Notes: generated by a model from the sequence alone, not told the origin. DNA of 64,000 nt from Actinomadura terrae (GCF_022751215.1 NZ_JAICDG010000001.1:1922001-1986000), one strand, 5' to 3'. Positions 9,400-18,331 are shown, counted from the stretch's first letter. Program-made: numbers and translations.

Positions 9400-10005
9400 A
9401 TGACCCGACGCCGAGCCCCCGGGATGAGCCCCGAACAGCGCCGCGAAATGATCATCCGGACCGCCCTGCCCCTCGTCGCCGAGCACGGCGCCGCCGTCAC
9501 CACCGGCCAGATCGCCCGCACGGCGGGCATCGGCGAGGCGACGATCTTCCGCGTGTTCGCCGACAAGGACGAACTCCTCGACGCCTGCGTGGCCGAGGCC
9601 GTGCGCAGCGACCACGTCCTGGCCGAGATCGCGGAGATCCCGCTCGACCAGCCGCTGGCCGCCCGCCTCGCCGAGGCGTCCGCCGCGATCGAGGCCTACC
9701 TCGCCCGCATGGGCATGGTCATCGGCGCCCTGCACGCCACCGGCCGCGTCGGCGGCGGCCGCGGCGCCCACCCGCCCGGCGAGCGCGACAACGCCATGAC
9801 CCGCACTCGCGACGCCCTGGCCGAACTCTTCGAACCCGAACGCGACCGCCTCCGCCTGCCCCCCGACCAGGTCGCGGGCATGTTCATGGGCATGGCGTTC
9901 ACCCGCGCCCGTCCCCCCGCCGGACCCGACGCGCCGAGCCCCACCCTGGAAGACACCCTGGACGTCTTCCTGCACGGCGCGCTCAAGGAAGGAGCCCCCG
10001 AATGA
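9400..10005 (+). CDS. TetR/AcrR-family regulator paired with a VOC protein
   Basis: 201 residues from the ATG at 9400; a GTG three codons earlier (9391) is an alternative. The N-terminal HTH (about 12-58) has RREMIIRTALPLVAEHGAA and TAGIGEATIFRVFADKDEL. The C-terminal domain is helical and Arg/Ala-rich, subfamily not recognised. Two 18-bp palindromes overlap its promoter, so autorepression is likely. The stop overlaps the VOC gene start (ATGA), making a two-gene operon. It is divergent from btuF, but the operators lie beyond the riboswitch, so an effect on the btu promoter is possible though unproven. Confidence 0.88.
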   Translation: MTRRRAPGMSPEQRREMIIRTALPLVAEHGAAVTTGQIARTAGIGEATIFRVFADKDELLDACVAEAVRSDHVLAEIAEIPLDQPLAARLAEASAAIEAYLARMGMVIGALHATGRVGGGRGAHPPGERDNAMTRTRDALAELFEPERDRLRLPPDQVAGMFMGMAFTRARPPAGPDAPSPTLEDTLDVFLHGALKEGAPE

Positions 10006-10379
10006 CGATCACGCTGAACCACACGATAGTTCCCGCCGCCGACAACGACGAGGCCGCGCGCTTCTTCGCCGGTGTCATGGGCCTCGACTACACCGGCCCG
10101 CACCCCCATGCGCGCCACTTCGTCCCTATCAAGGTGAACGACGCGCTGACCCTCGACTTCCTGACGGTGGCCTTCCCGCAGGGCCACCACCTGGCCTTCG
10201 ACGTGGACGCCACGACCTTCGACACCGTCCTCGGGCGCCTCGACGACCGCGAGATCCCCTACGGCGACAACCCCGCCCGCCCGGACAACGGCAAGATCGA
10301 CCCCGCCCACCCCCTGGGCGGACGGGGCGTCTACTTCTCCGACTCCAGCGGCAACCTCTACGAACTGATCTCGCCCTGA
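10002..10379 (+). CDS. VOC-superfamily (glyoxalase/bleomycin resistance-like) protein
   Basis: 125 residues, a single VOC module with two beta-alpha-beta-beta-beta units. Candidate metal or ligand positions are the His of LNHTIVPAADN near residue 7, the His pair in GHHLAFDV and the Glu of NLYELISP at the C-terminus, an H/H/E set like metal-dependent VOC enzymes. The family includes isomerases, dioxygenases and drug-sequestering proteins, and no subfamily is decided here. It is coupled to the upstream TetR gene by ATGA overlap, which suggests a detoxification or resistance role under that repressor. Its last 22 bp overlap the converging gene. Confidence 0.85.
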   Translation: MTITLNHTIVPAADNDEAARFFAGVMGLDYTGPHPHARHFVPIKVNDALTLDFLTVAFPQGHHLAFDVDATTFDTVLGRLDDREIPYGDNPARPDNGKIDPAHPLGGRGVYFSDSSGNLYELISP

Positions 10380-11011
10380 GAGCGGGGATCACGTGAGGCC
10401 CGCTCCCTCCCCTCCACCAGGAAGCCGTGCAGCTCCGCCGCGTCCCTCATCCGCCTCACGGGACGCGTCGCGCCGAACGGCGCGTCCCAAAAAGTGCCCT
10501 CGCGCGGTTCCCACGGCGCCACATAGACATAGGGCTCGGCCAGATAACTGTCACCGGCCGATACGCCGTAGTTGACCTCGTCCACGGTGATGCCGAGGTC
10601 GAAGTGCTCGGGCCAGAGCACCGGTTCTTCCGCGGGCGCGAACCGCAGCAGAGCCTCCTGCCCCCGCGCGAACGACTCCACGATGTGCGCGGCGGCCGCC
10701 CCGTCCACCCCGAGCGTGTCGTCCGGCCCGACCCCGCTGGTGTCCCCGTAGAGCCCCTCGGGCCCACCCGCCTCGACGCCCGCCGCCGTGGCGAGTTCCC
10801 GACATGTCGTCCCATTGAGGGGAATCGCCCGATCACCCGCGACCAGTTCCGTCACATTGACCCGCAGCGCCGGTGCCCGCACCGTCTCGAACCCACCCTG
10901 GACCACCCTGAGCCGGATCGTCCCGCTCTCCCTGTACTGCGGCCCGGCGAGCACCAGTTCCGCCACCCCGTGCAGAGCACGGCGGGTCCCCTCCAGATTC
11001 TCCAACCCCAC
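10358..11011 (-). CDS. Hypothetical protein, 217 residues
   Basis: I do not recognise a family. The GTG at 11011 is chosen because GGGAGAGG precedes it on the minus strand; the open frame continues upstream to 11131 without a better start. The protein is acidic and soluble, without a signal peptide or membrane segment. It looks like an alpha/beta protein with aromatic-rich loops in the C half (SYLAEPYVYVAPWEPREGTF). The final 22 bp overlap the VOC gene from the other side. The repetitive-protein gene ends 59 bp upstream on the same strand, so the two may be cotranscribed. Confidence 0.72.
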   Translation of the reverse strand: MGLENLEGTRRALHGVAELVLAGPQYRESGTIRLRVVQGGFETVRAPALRVNVTELVAGDRAIPLNGTTCRELATAAGVEAGGPEGLYGDTSGVGPDDTLGVDGAAAAHIVESFARGQEALLRFAPAEEPVLWPEHFDLGITVDEVNYGVSAGDSYLAEPYVYVAPWEPREGTFWDAPFGATRPVRRMRDAAELHGFLVEGRERASRDPRSQGEISS

Positions 11012-11070
11012 GACGCTGCCACCTCTCCCGATAGGACTCTCGCAACCTTGCCCGGCCTCGTCCCCCGGCT

Positions 11071-12990
11071 TCAAAGCCGCTCTTCCGGCGGGTACTCGTC
11101 CGCGAGCTCCCGATCGTGGGCCGCCCACCACCGATGCCGCGCGGCCGACCGCTGATGCGCCTCGGCCTCCTCGGGATGCGCCTCCGCCATCCCCTCCAGC
11201 AACGCGGCAGCCCGATCATGAGCCTGCGCAGAAGCAATCATGGCCAGCCACGCATACCCCCCACCAAGCACCGGCCTCCTACGACGACCCCCCGCAACCC
11301 CCGCCCCATGCTGCACCACCCCGTCCCCGTGGGACACCACGCTCTCAAGCCCACTCCCGTCCTCCCACAGACCACCACCCTCAAGAACGTCCCCGCGAGA
11401 ACCGGCATCACAACCAGCCGCCCCTTCCCCCCAAGCACCGTCCCCGCCCGAACCACCCCCACCCCACCGCTCGTCCCCACCCACGCCCTCGCCCGGGCAG
11501 AGCACTTCGCCCGGTTCCGTGGCTTCGCCCACACGCGCAACGCTTTTCGCCCGCGCGACGCCCGCTCGTTCAGCACCACTCCCGGTCCTGGGCCCACCTC
11601 CGCGCGTATCCCCGTCCTCACCCTCAGAACCGCCCTCCCTCTGCACGGCAGAGCCCGCAGCAATAGCCGAACCTCCATGCAAAGCGCCCTTCCGAGGCGA
11701 AACATCACCCTCCCGAATGCCCCCATTCCCAGCACCATTCCGTGCGTCGCCCCGAAGCGCGCCCCCCTCGCCCGCCCCAGTACCACGTCCCTTCAGCCCC
11801 TCGTCCTCGCGAACACCCCGCCTTCCAGATGCGACACCCCTCGCCCGAGCACCCCCGCCCCCGCGCGCCGCCCCACCCCCACGCCCACGACCCCCCTCCT
11901 GCGCAAGGACGGACGCCTTCCCACGCCCACCACCGTCCTCCCGGACGACACGCCCGCCCCCTACGGCACCGCTCGTCCGAACAGCCCCACCCCCGCGCGC
12001 GGACCCACCTCCACGCGCCCCTCCGCGTTCGCGACCCCCCTCGCCCTCACGCATGGACGCGTTCCCGCGCGGATCACCGCCCTCGCGGACGACATGGCTC
12101 CCTCCTGCGGCACCCCCCACGCGTGCTGGCTCGCCTTTGTGCGCGCGTCCACGTTCGCGGTCGCCCGCCCTCTCAGATGCGGACGGCTTTCCCCGTGGGC
12201 TGCCGTTTCGGCGGGTGACGTGGCTTTCTCCCGCGGTGCTGTCCTTCCGAGCGGCCCCGCCCTCCAGCGTTGGCTCACCCTCCCGCTCGCCTCCGCGTTC
12301 GCGGACGGCCTCACTCACACGGTCGGACGCGCTTTCCCGCGGGGCGCCGTTTCCCTGGACGGCCTCACTTCTGGGCGCCGCCGCGTCCTTAAGCGGGACG
12401 GCGCCCTTACGTGCGGCGCTCTTCCCATGCGCGGCCCCGGCCTCGCGTCGACCCCCGTCCTCCTGTGCAGACCCCTCCTTACGCGAGGGCCTACCCCCAC
12501 CTATGGCCTGGCCCTTGCGCGAGGTGCCGTTCTTGCGTGGGCGCCCAGCTTCGTGCCGGGCCGCCTCCCCGGGCGCAGCATGTGGTTTGCGCGGGGGCTT
12601 GCCTTTGCGGACGGCGTTGTCCTCACCCGCCGGCCGATCCTTCCGCACTGGAACGGCGTCGCGCCCGCGCTGGGGTCGGTTTCCTCGTGTGGAGCGACCC
12701 ACACGGGCAGGAGTCGGCGTCGCCCCAGAGGCGGCTCCTCCACTCCCCGCGCCGTTAGCGGCCGAGCCCGCTTCAGGAGGGACTTCAGCGGCCGATTCGC
12801 CGTCGCTCTGCGACGCCTTTCCTCTAGGGGGCTTACCTACCTTCCGGGCCTTGCGCTGCCCAGCAAGTTGGCCCGCAGGTCTCACAGGGCCGTCGTCCGC
12901 GCAGGTCTCGACCTCCCGTCCGCCCCGGCGTGCCGTGGCGGGCAGCTTTTTCGGACCTTTCGCACGGAGCGCGCGTTCCGGGCCGCTCAT
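11071..12990 (-). CDS. Large Arg/Gly/Lys-rich repetitive protein with conserved-looking C-terminus
   Basis: 639 residues, no family recognised. Residues about 1-60 are basic (Lys/Arg-rich). The middle holds at least four degenerate repeats of about 44-48 residues, each with a core like SHVVREGGDPRGNAS and a Gly/Arg/Glu tail (GGRERGGARGGG), predicted disordered. The last 60 residues change character to Ala/Glu/His-rich helix (AHPEEAEAHQRSAARHRWWA). Plus-strand frames are also open over the same interval, so coding strand is uncertain. I prefer the minus strand because of the natural-looking termini and the same-strand neighbour. Nucleic-acid binding is possible for an RGG-rich chain, but that is inference. 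Confidence 0.52.
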   Translation of the reverse strand: MSGPERALRAKGPKKLPATARRGGREVETCADDGPVRPAGQLAGQRKARKVGKPPRGKASQSDGESAAEVPPEAGSAANGAGSGGAASGATPTPARVGRSTRGNRPQRGRDAVPVRKDRPAGEDNAVRKGKPPRKPHAAPGEAARHEAGRPRKNGTSRKGQAIGGGRPSRKEGSAQEDGGRREAGAAHGKSAARKGAVPLKDAAAPRSEAVQGNGAPRESASDRVSEAVRERGGEREGEPTLEGGAARKDSTAGESHVTRRNGSPRGKPSASERAGDRERGRAHKGEPARVGGAAGGSHVVREGGDPRGNASMREGEGGRERGGARGGGSARGGGAVRTSGAVGGGRVVREDGGGRGKASVLAQEGGRGRGGGAARGGGGARARGVASGRRGVREDEGLKGRGTGAGEGGALRGDARNGAGNGGIREGDVSPRKGALHGGSAIAAGSAVQREGGSEGEDGDTRGGGPRTGSGAERAGVARAKSVARVGEATEPGEVLCPGEGVGGDERWGGGGSGGDGAWGEGAAGCDAGSRGDVLEGGGLWEDGSGLESVVSHGDGVVQHGAGVAGGRRRRPVLGGGYAWLAMIASAQAHDRAAALLEGMAEAHPEEAEAHQRSAARHRWWAAHDRELADEYPPEERL

Positions 12991-13151
12991 ACCAATCGGC
13001 CTGACTTCCGGGCCCGCCGAACTGCCAGCCGTTCCGACACGTTCAGCTATCTACCCAGTGACAACACTGTTCAGCCCCAGTAAAGGACCAAAGCCCCAGG
13101 CGGGCATATGACGGCACGCTCGGTTAGTCCGACCTGGGCGAAACATCCCGA

Positions 13152-13937
13152 ATGGCGATGCTCCATCATGGATGTGTGCAGTCTCTGGAGCCCCTCACCC
13201 TCTACACCGCGGACGACGTCCGGATCGACGCGGGACATCTACGCGGCGGGTCCGAGCTGTGCTTCGTCCTCGCGCACGGATTCACCTGCTCGTGGCGGCA
13301 ACCAGCGCTCCGGCGCATCGCGGCCGTCCTCAACCGCTTCGGAGGGGTGGTCGGGCTCGATTTCCGCGGCCACGGACGATCCGGCGGGCATTCGACCGTC
13401 GGCGACAAGGAGGTTCTGGACATCGAGGCGGCGGTGGCGGCGGCCCGCCGTCGCGGTTACAAGCGGATAGCCCTCACGGGATTCTCCCTGGGCGGTGCGG
13501 TGGCCATCCGGTATGCGGCGCTGTACGGCGGCGTCGATGCCGTGGTCACGGTCAGCGCGCCCGCTCGCTGGTACTACCGCGAGACGGTTCCGATGCGGCG
13601 CGTCCACTGGGTGATTGAAAAGCGGGTGGGACGGCTGATGGTGCGGCTTGCCAGGGGCACCCGGATCGCGGCCAAGGGATGGGACCCCGTACCCGAGGCA
13701 CCTCACGAGGTAGCCGGACGGATCGCACCGACGCCGCTCCTGATCGTCCACGGTGACGCGGACCCGTTCTTCCCCCTCGACCACGCCCACCAGCTCCACG
13801 ACGCGGCCCACGACCCGCGCGAGCTGTGGATCGAACCGGAGTTCGGACACGCGGAGACGGCCGCCTCCCCAGACTTGATCAAGCGCATCGGTGCCTGGAC
13901 CTCCGCAGCCACCGCACGCCCTCGATCCGCTCGCTGA
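13152..13937 (+). CDS. Alpha/beta hydrolase
   Basis: 261 residues from the ATG at 13152; an in-frame GTG at 13176 would remove eight residues and may be the true start. The catalytic set of the fold is visible: nucleophile elbow GFSLGG (about residue 109), acid in HGDADPFFP (about 209) and His in EFGHAE (about 240). HGFTCSW after the first strand forms the oxyanion hole. The class covers esterases, lipases and C-C hydrolases, and nothing here fixes the substrate. It stands alone, divergent from the repetitive-protein gene, with 100 bp or more on both sides. Confidence 0.85.
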   Translation: MAMLHHGCVQSLEPLTLYTADDVRIDAGHLRGGSELCFVLAHGFTCSWRQPALRRIAAVLNRFGGVVGLDFRGHGRSGGHSTVGDKEVLDIEAAVAAARRRGYKRIALTGFSLGGAVAIRYAALYGGVDAVVTVSAPARWYYRETVPMRRVHWVIEKRVGRLMVRLARGTRIAAKGWDPVPEAPHEVAGRIAPTPLLIVHGDADPFFPLDHAHQLHDAAHDPRELWIEPEFGHAETAASPDLIKRIGAWTSAATARPRSAR

Positions 13938-14092
13938 CCGAGGTCGGGCAATGCGGACAACCCGGTCCCCGAGTCTCTGCCGACCAGGGTCACGGCATAG
14001 TCGACAGGCTCTTGACCTGCAAGAACACAGAGTTATCCACATTGTCACGACCCTCTTCCGGGGGACGTCCGTGTCCCACCATCATCAAGGCC

Positions 14093-14998
14093 ATGGACGC
14101 ACCCACACTCTCCTGGACGCGGGACACCGACGGGTCGATCACCCCCACCGGTCCCGGAATCCCCGTCGCTTCGCCGATGGGCGCTTCCCTCATGGCGCGG
14201 GCTAGAACGCTCAGCGAGCTATTACCGGAGGAGGCCGTCGTCGCCCGTCGCGCGGCGGCGTGGATCTGGGGATTGGACGTCCTCCCACCGGGCGTCAACG
14301 AAGCCGACTGGGCGGTCGAGCTGATCACTCCCGGCCCGCCCCAGGACCCCACACACCCCCCAGTCACCGCGGACCACGTAGACCTGCCGCCCGAACACGT
14401 CCGTGAGAAGGCAGGCGTCCGCCTCACCAGCCCTCCCAGAACGGCACTGGACTGTGCCCGCTGGCTTCCCCGTCCCGAGGCGGTCGCCGCCTTGGACCAG
14501 TTCCTCCGTCTGGGTGTAAAGGCGGCGGAACTCACCGCAATGGCGCGCGGCCTACCTGGTTACCGGGGTAACAAACGACTGCGAGAGATCCTGCGTATCG
14601 GCGACCCCGGCGCGGCCTCACCCGGTGAGAGCTGGACACGGGCCGCGATCATGCGGGCGGGCTTTCCCCACCCGTCCACCCAAGTGCCGGTCCCAGGGCC
14701 ACAAGGCCGATGGTTCTACGTCGATCTCGGCTACCCGGAGTTCCACGTAGGAATGGAATACGACGGCGAACGCCACCACACCGGCCCCACAGCCCGCGCC
14801 CACGACGACCGCCGCCGCCGATGGCTGGCGAAGGAACAGGGCTGGGAGATCATCCCCGTCACCAAGGACTTCTTATCCCGCCCCGGCCCCTACCTCGAAG
14901 CCTTACTGACCGCGCTACTGACACACGGCTGGAAACCCGCCGACGCCACGATGGAGAAGATCGCCGCCCACCTGTCCACCCGCACCCGCCGCCACTGA
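14093..14998 (+). CDS. DUF559-type protein (AbiEi-like N-terminus, Vsr-like nuclease fold C-terminus)
   Basis: 301 residues. The C-terminal part has VDLGYPEFHVGMEYDGERHH followed by DRRRRWLAKEQGWEIIPVT, the pattern of DUF559 proteins, which belong to the PD-(D/E)XK/Vsr-like superfamily. The acidic residues of the VDLGYPEFHVGMEYDG segment would be the metal site. The N-terminal half resembles the AbiEi-type regulators commonly joined to DUF559 in actinomycetes (RTALDCARWLPRPEAVAALD). Nuclease activity is inferred from fold only. The ATG at 14093 is the first with good coding character; the frame is open upstream but overlaps the hydrolase gene. It is the last gene before the repeat block. Confidence 0.75.
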   Translation: MDAPTLSWTRDTDGSITPTGPGIPVASPMGASLMARARTLSELLPEEAVVARRAAAWIWGLDVLPPGVNEADWAVELITPGPPQDPTHPPVTADHVDLPPEHVREKAGVRLTSPPRTALDCARWLPRPEAVAALDQFLRLGVKAAELTAMARGLPGYRGNKRLREILRIGDPGAASPGESWTRAAIMRAGFPHPSTQVPVPGPQGRWFYVDLGYPEFHVGMEYDGERHHTGPTARAHDDRRRRWLAKEQGWEIIPVTKDFLSRPGPYLEALLTALLTHGWKPADATMEKIAAHLSTRTRRH

Positions 14999-15099
14999 CC
15001 GCCACCGCAAGACGACCAACGGTCGAAAGTCAGCGAAGCCGCCTCTCCCACCATCGCCGTCCCCTGCCCCCGCCGCCCGCCCATACCAGGAACCCACAA

Positions 15100-15370
15100 C
15101 CACCCGCGATACAACGAGGCCCGTCAACGCAAGGAGCGCACAACCACATCTACCGCCCCCGCTCGCCTCGTTTGCTCCGCCACCTGGTCCGGGCCGAGGC
15201 GCCATCAACCGCTCGCGATACAGCCGAGGCCCCCTAGCCCAGCGAGTGCACAAGGCGTACTGGCCGTCCCGGCTGGACTCCCACAGCCCGACACCGGACC
15301 CGAAGCCCAGAGACCGACCAACTGCTCGCGACACTGCGAGCCCGCTTACTCAGGGAGGCGCCCAAGACAC
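15100..15370. repeat. About 110-bp degenerate tandem repeat, three copies
   Basis: The core CTCGCGATACAGCCGAGGCC appears in related form at about 15103, 15212 and 15324, each followed 15-25 bp later by a segment like GCGAGTGCACAA. The intervening 65-70 bp are only loosely similar. No convincing reading frame, RNA gene or promoter is seen. It opens the 2.6-kb gene-free region after the DUF559 gene. Confidence 0.6.
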
Positions 15371-15439
15371 ATCACCCGGTCGCCGACGTCCCCGCCGCCC
15401 TCCCCAGCCAGCGCGCCGGGCTGCAACACGTCATGACCC

Positions 15440-15752
15440 ATAGCGGCGGCCGAACAAGGCAATCTGCCGCGTCGGGCAACGCGTCGTGGCCGCTGGCGCT
15501 AGCCGACCAGGGCAACCTGCCGTGTAGGGCTGCCATGCGTCGTAGCCGTCCGCAGTGGTCGGCCAGGGCAGTTCATCGTGTTGGGTTGCGGGGGCTCGCG
15601 TCTGCTGGCGGTGGCCGGCAAGGGCAACCCGGCGTGTTGGACTGCGGTGGGTCGCGGCCGCTGGCGGTAGCCGAGCAGGGCCGACCTGGCGTGTTGGACT
15701 GTGATGTGTCGCGGCCGTCGGCGGCGGCCGATCAGGGCAACGCGCCGGTTTG
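15440..15752. repeat. 56/57-bp tandem repeat, about five and a half copies
   Basis: Units begin near 15486, 15543, 15599, 15655 and 15712, with a partial unit before. Each has a core like GCGGCCGCTGGCGGTAGCCG, then CAGGGCAACC, then GCGTGTTGGACTG. The period (56 or 57) is not kept at a multiple of three, which argues against a coding repeat. The array lies between two degenerate copies of the GGCTGCAAYRC palindromic module of the larger array (about 15418 and 15797). Confidence 0.68.
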
Positions 15753-15839
15753 GTCGCCGGTCGCTGACGTCCCACCATGCTTCCCGACGGGCGCATGCGG
15801 GCTGCAACACATCATGATCAAGCGTCCGCGGCTGTCACG

Positions 15840-17490
15840 TCGGCGTCCTCTCCCGCCGCGCCATGAATCACTCGCTCATGTCAGGTGCCTCGGACCGCGC
15901 GCCGCAACCTGCCGCGATGAAACGCGCGGGCCTCAGGCTTGCGGCGAGGCTCTCGTGGGGCAGGCGTTGGTGTCCCCGCTGCCTCGCTGACTTGACTGGC
16001 GCGTGGGCTGTGACGCGTTGTGGTCGGCTGCGGCTGTACAGGGCACATCCGCTGGTTGGCCGCCGGTCGCTGGCGTGCCCAGTGCCCTCTTCCGACCGGT
16101 GCATTGCAGGCTGCAATGCATCCAGCCCGCCGTCCGCCGTCCGCTGCCTGTGGCCGTCGCGTGGCGTTATATCTGCTCGCGCCACGGACTACCCGCGCAC
16201 GGGGGGTTTCGGCTACGGCGGGCAGGTGTGGCGCATCCTGTGGCGCCGGGACGCGTGAGGTCTCAGGCTTGCGGCGAGGTGCTCGTGTGTCGGTCGCTGG
16301 TGTTACCGCCGCGCTCCCTGAGCGGCGTGCGGGGGTGTGAGGCGTGTGGTGGTCGTCGGTCGCTGCACGGGGCACCTCGGCCAGTCGGTCGCTGGTCGCT
16401 GGTGTCCTCGTTGTCTTCTCTCGAGTGGTGCATTGCAGGCTGCAATGCACCATGGCCGTTGGGCCGTTGGGCCGTTGGGCCGCTGGGCCGCTGGGCCGCT
16501 GGTGTCGCGGGGCGTCGTATCTGCTCGCACCATGGACTATCCGCGCACGGCGTTGCCAGCCACGGCGGGTAGGTGTGGTGGATGCTGCCGCGGTGGGACG
16601 CCGAGGTCTCAGGCTTGCGGTGAGGTGCTCATGTGACGGTCGCTGGTGTTCCGCCGTCCTCCTAGCTGGCGCGTTGGGCTGTGACGCGTTGTGGTCGGCG
16701 GCGGCCGCACGGGGCACATCTGCTGGTCGGCCCCCGGTCGTTGGTGTGCCCGTTCCCCCTCCGGACCGGTGCGTCGCAGGCTGCAATGCGTCATGGCCAC
16801 TGGCTGCGGGCGTCGCGTTGTGGCATATCTGCTCGCACCACGGACTACCCGCGCTCGAGGGTTCCGGTCGTGCGGGTAGGCGTGGCGCACCCTGCCGCGA
16901 TGAAATGCGCGGGCTTCAGGCTTGCGACGGCGCTCTCGTGCGTCGCCGCTGGTGTTCCCCGCTGCCTCCCTGACTGGCGCGTGGGCTGTGACTCGTTGTG
17001 GTCGGCAGCGGCTGAACAGGGTCACATCGGCCACCCGATCGCCGGTCGCTGGGGGCCCGCCCCCCCTTCGACCGATGCATTGCAGACTGCAATGCATCAT
17101 GGCTGCTGCTCGCTGGCCGCTGCTCGCTGGCCGCTGCTCGCTGGCCGTGGCGTGGGGTCGTATCTGCTCGCGCCACGGACTATCTGCGCGGGACGGGTCT
17201 CGGTTACGGCGGGTAGGTGTGGTGCATGCTGCTGCGGCGGGACGCGTGGGGGTCTCAGGCTGGTGGTGAGGTGGTCGTGTGTCGGGCGCTGATGTTTCCG
17301 CCGCGATCCTGACTGGCTCGTTGGGCTGGGACGCTTTGTGGTCGGCGGCGGCTGCTCGGGCACATTCGCCGGTTGGCCGCCGGTCGCTGGTGTCTCCCTT
17401 GGCCTCTGTCGACTGGTGCATTGCAGCTGTAATGGGGCGTGGCCATTGGCTTTGGGCGTCGCGTGGGGGCGTGTCCCTTCGCGCCGTGAA
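15840..17490. repeat. Array of five 307-346-bp tandem units, each with a TGCATTGCAG/CTGCAATGCA palindrome
   Basis: Anchor words recur in fixed order. CTCAGGCTTGCGGCGAGG-like words are at 15932, 16262, 16608, 16915 and 17254; then GGCTGTGACGCGTTGTGGTC; then GCCGGTCGCTGGTGT; then a palindrome (16100-16120, 16429-16449, 16770-16790, 17075-17097 and a decayed copy near 17417); then ATCTGCTCGCGCCACGGAC. Unit lengths are about 330, 346, 307 and 339 bp. Just after the palindromes sit microsatellites: six 9-bp GCCGYTGGG repeats at about 16449-16502 and three 15-bp repeats at about 17104-17148. The plus strand is rich in G and T. Open frames on both strands change frame between units, so I treat the array as non-coding. 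Confidence 0.8.
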
Positions 17491-17632
17491 CCAGCGCGCA
17501 TGCGAGCTGGTCGGGGCGGGGTGCTGCTTGTGGGCGGGCGTTGGGCGGCGCCTCCCAGGTCATGGGGGTTGTTCCTCGTCGGCTGGTCATTGCGGGGGAA
17601 GAGGGTGGGAGCGGGCTCATGGGCTGCTGGGC

Positions 17633-17929
17633 TCAGGGTGCGTCGGTCAGGCGGCGTAGGGTGAACGGCTCGGCGAGGATCTCCTCCAAGACCTGGGCGA
17701 CGTGCTTGAAGTGCGGCAGCGTGAAGTGGTGGTCGAGCGCGGCGCTGTCGGTCCACTCCTCGATCATGATCATGCGGTTCGGGTGGTTCGGGTCGACGTA
17801 CGGCTGGTAGCTCAGGCAGCCTTCCTCGGCCAGGGACGGTGCGACCATCGCGTTCAGTTCGTCCCTCAGGCGCTGCTCCTGCCCGGGCTTGGCGACGAAA
17901 CCGGCGACGATGGTGAGGGTGTTCGGCAC
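17633..17929 (-). CDS. Antibiotic biosynthesis monooxygenase (ABM) domain protein, YgiN-like
   Basis: 98 residues, a complete single ABM ferredoxin-like domain. The opening TLTIVAGFVAKPGQEQRLRD and the middle GCLSYQPYVDPNHPNRMIMI, then EEWTDSAALDHHF with the conserved His, match small putative quinol monooxygenases. These cofactor-free dimeric enzymes oxidise quinols or aromatic polyketides. GTG start with AGGAG upstream. It stands alone at the edge of the repeat block, so the pathway is unknown. Confidence 0.87.
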   Translation of the reverse strand: MPNTLTIVAGFVAKPGQEQRLRDELNAMVAPSLAEEGCLSYQPYVDPNHPNRMIMIEEWTDSAALDHHFTLPHFKHVAQVLEEILAEPFTLRRLTDAP

Positions 17930-18331
17930 GGCGGAGACTCCTGGTCCTCAGTGGTCGATGTGCTGTGTTGCGTTCGCTGGCGAACGGTGTCCATCTTGCG
18001 GGGCCTGACCTCGGCCGCCCAGTGCTCCGTTCAGCCTGGGTTTGGCAGGACCAGGCAGCGGGGATCGCGGAGTGCGCCTCGGGGGTCGATGGCTTCTTCA
18101 AGGCTTGGTGTGGTTGCTCGCGCCCTGATGTGAGGGCGCCGAAGGTGATTCGGCGGATGGTGGGCGGGGGAGCAGAGACTGCCGCGCGGGCAGGGTTGTG
18201 ACGCGTTGTTAGTGCTGGGGGCTTGGGCGCGGTCTGCCTGAGCGCCTATTTGTGAGCTGGCCGAGGGCAGCAGCGGGGTTGGACGTCGATGGCAGGGACT
18301 GGATGTCCACGGTGATGGTTCGTGGCAGGGG
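17930..18331. other. Intergenic region, about 400 bp, nothing recognised
   Basis: It lies between the ABM gene start and the ArsR-type gene stop, both on the minus strand. It probably holds the ABM promoter. No ORF with good codon bias, RNA gene or clear repeat was seen, and it does not show the anchor words of the tandem array to its left. Confidence 0.5.

Noticed and set aside
11116..13111. Two long plus-strand open frames over the repetitive-protein gene
   Set aside because: Low-complexity Pro/Arg/Ser chains without natural termini; not excluded completely, hence the moderate confidence on the minus-strand call.
14330..14375. C-rich stretch in the DUF559 gene resembling the NRPS hairpin element
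   Set aside because: It lacks the G-rich arm, the ACGA loop and the GGAAC end; similarity is limited to a run of C.
15881..17421. Minus- and plus-strand ORFs of 200-300 codons across the tandem array
   Set aside because: Unit lengths are not kept at multiples of three, frames shift between units and no domain appears; best explained as openness of repeats.
15100..17490. Possible CRISPR array
   Set aside because: Units are 56-346 bp, degenerate throughout and not short identical repeats separated by unique spacers; no cas genes nearby.
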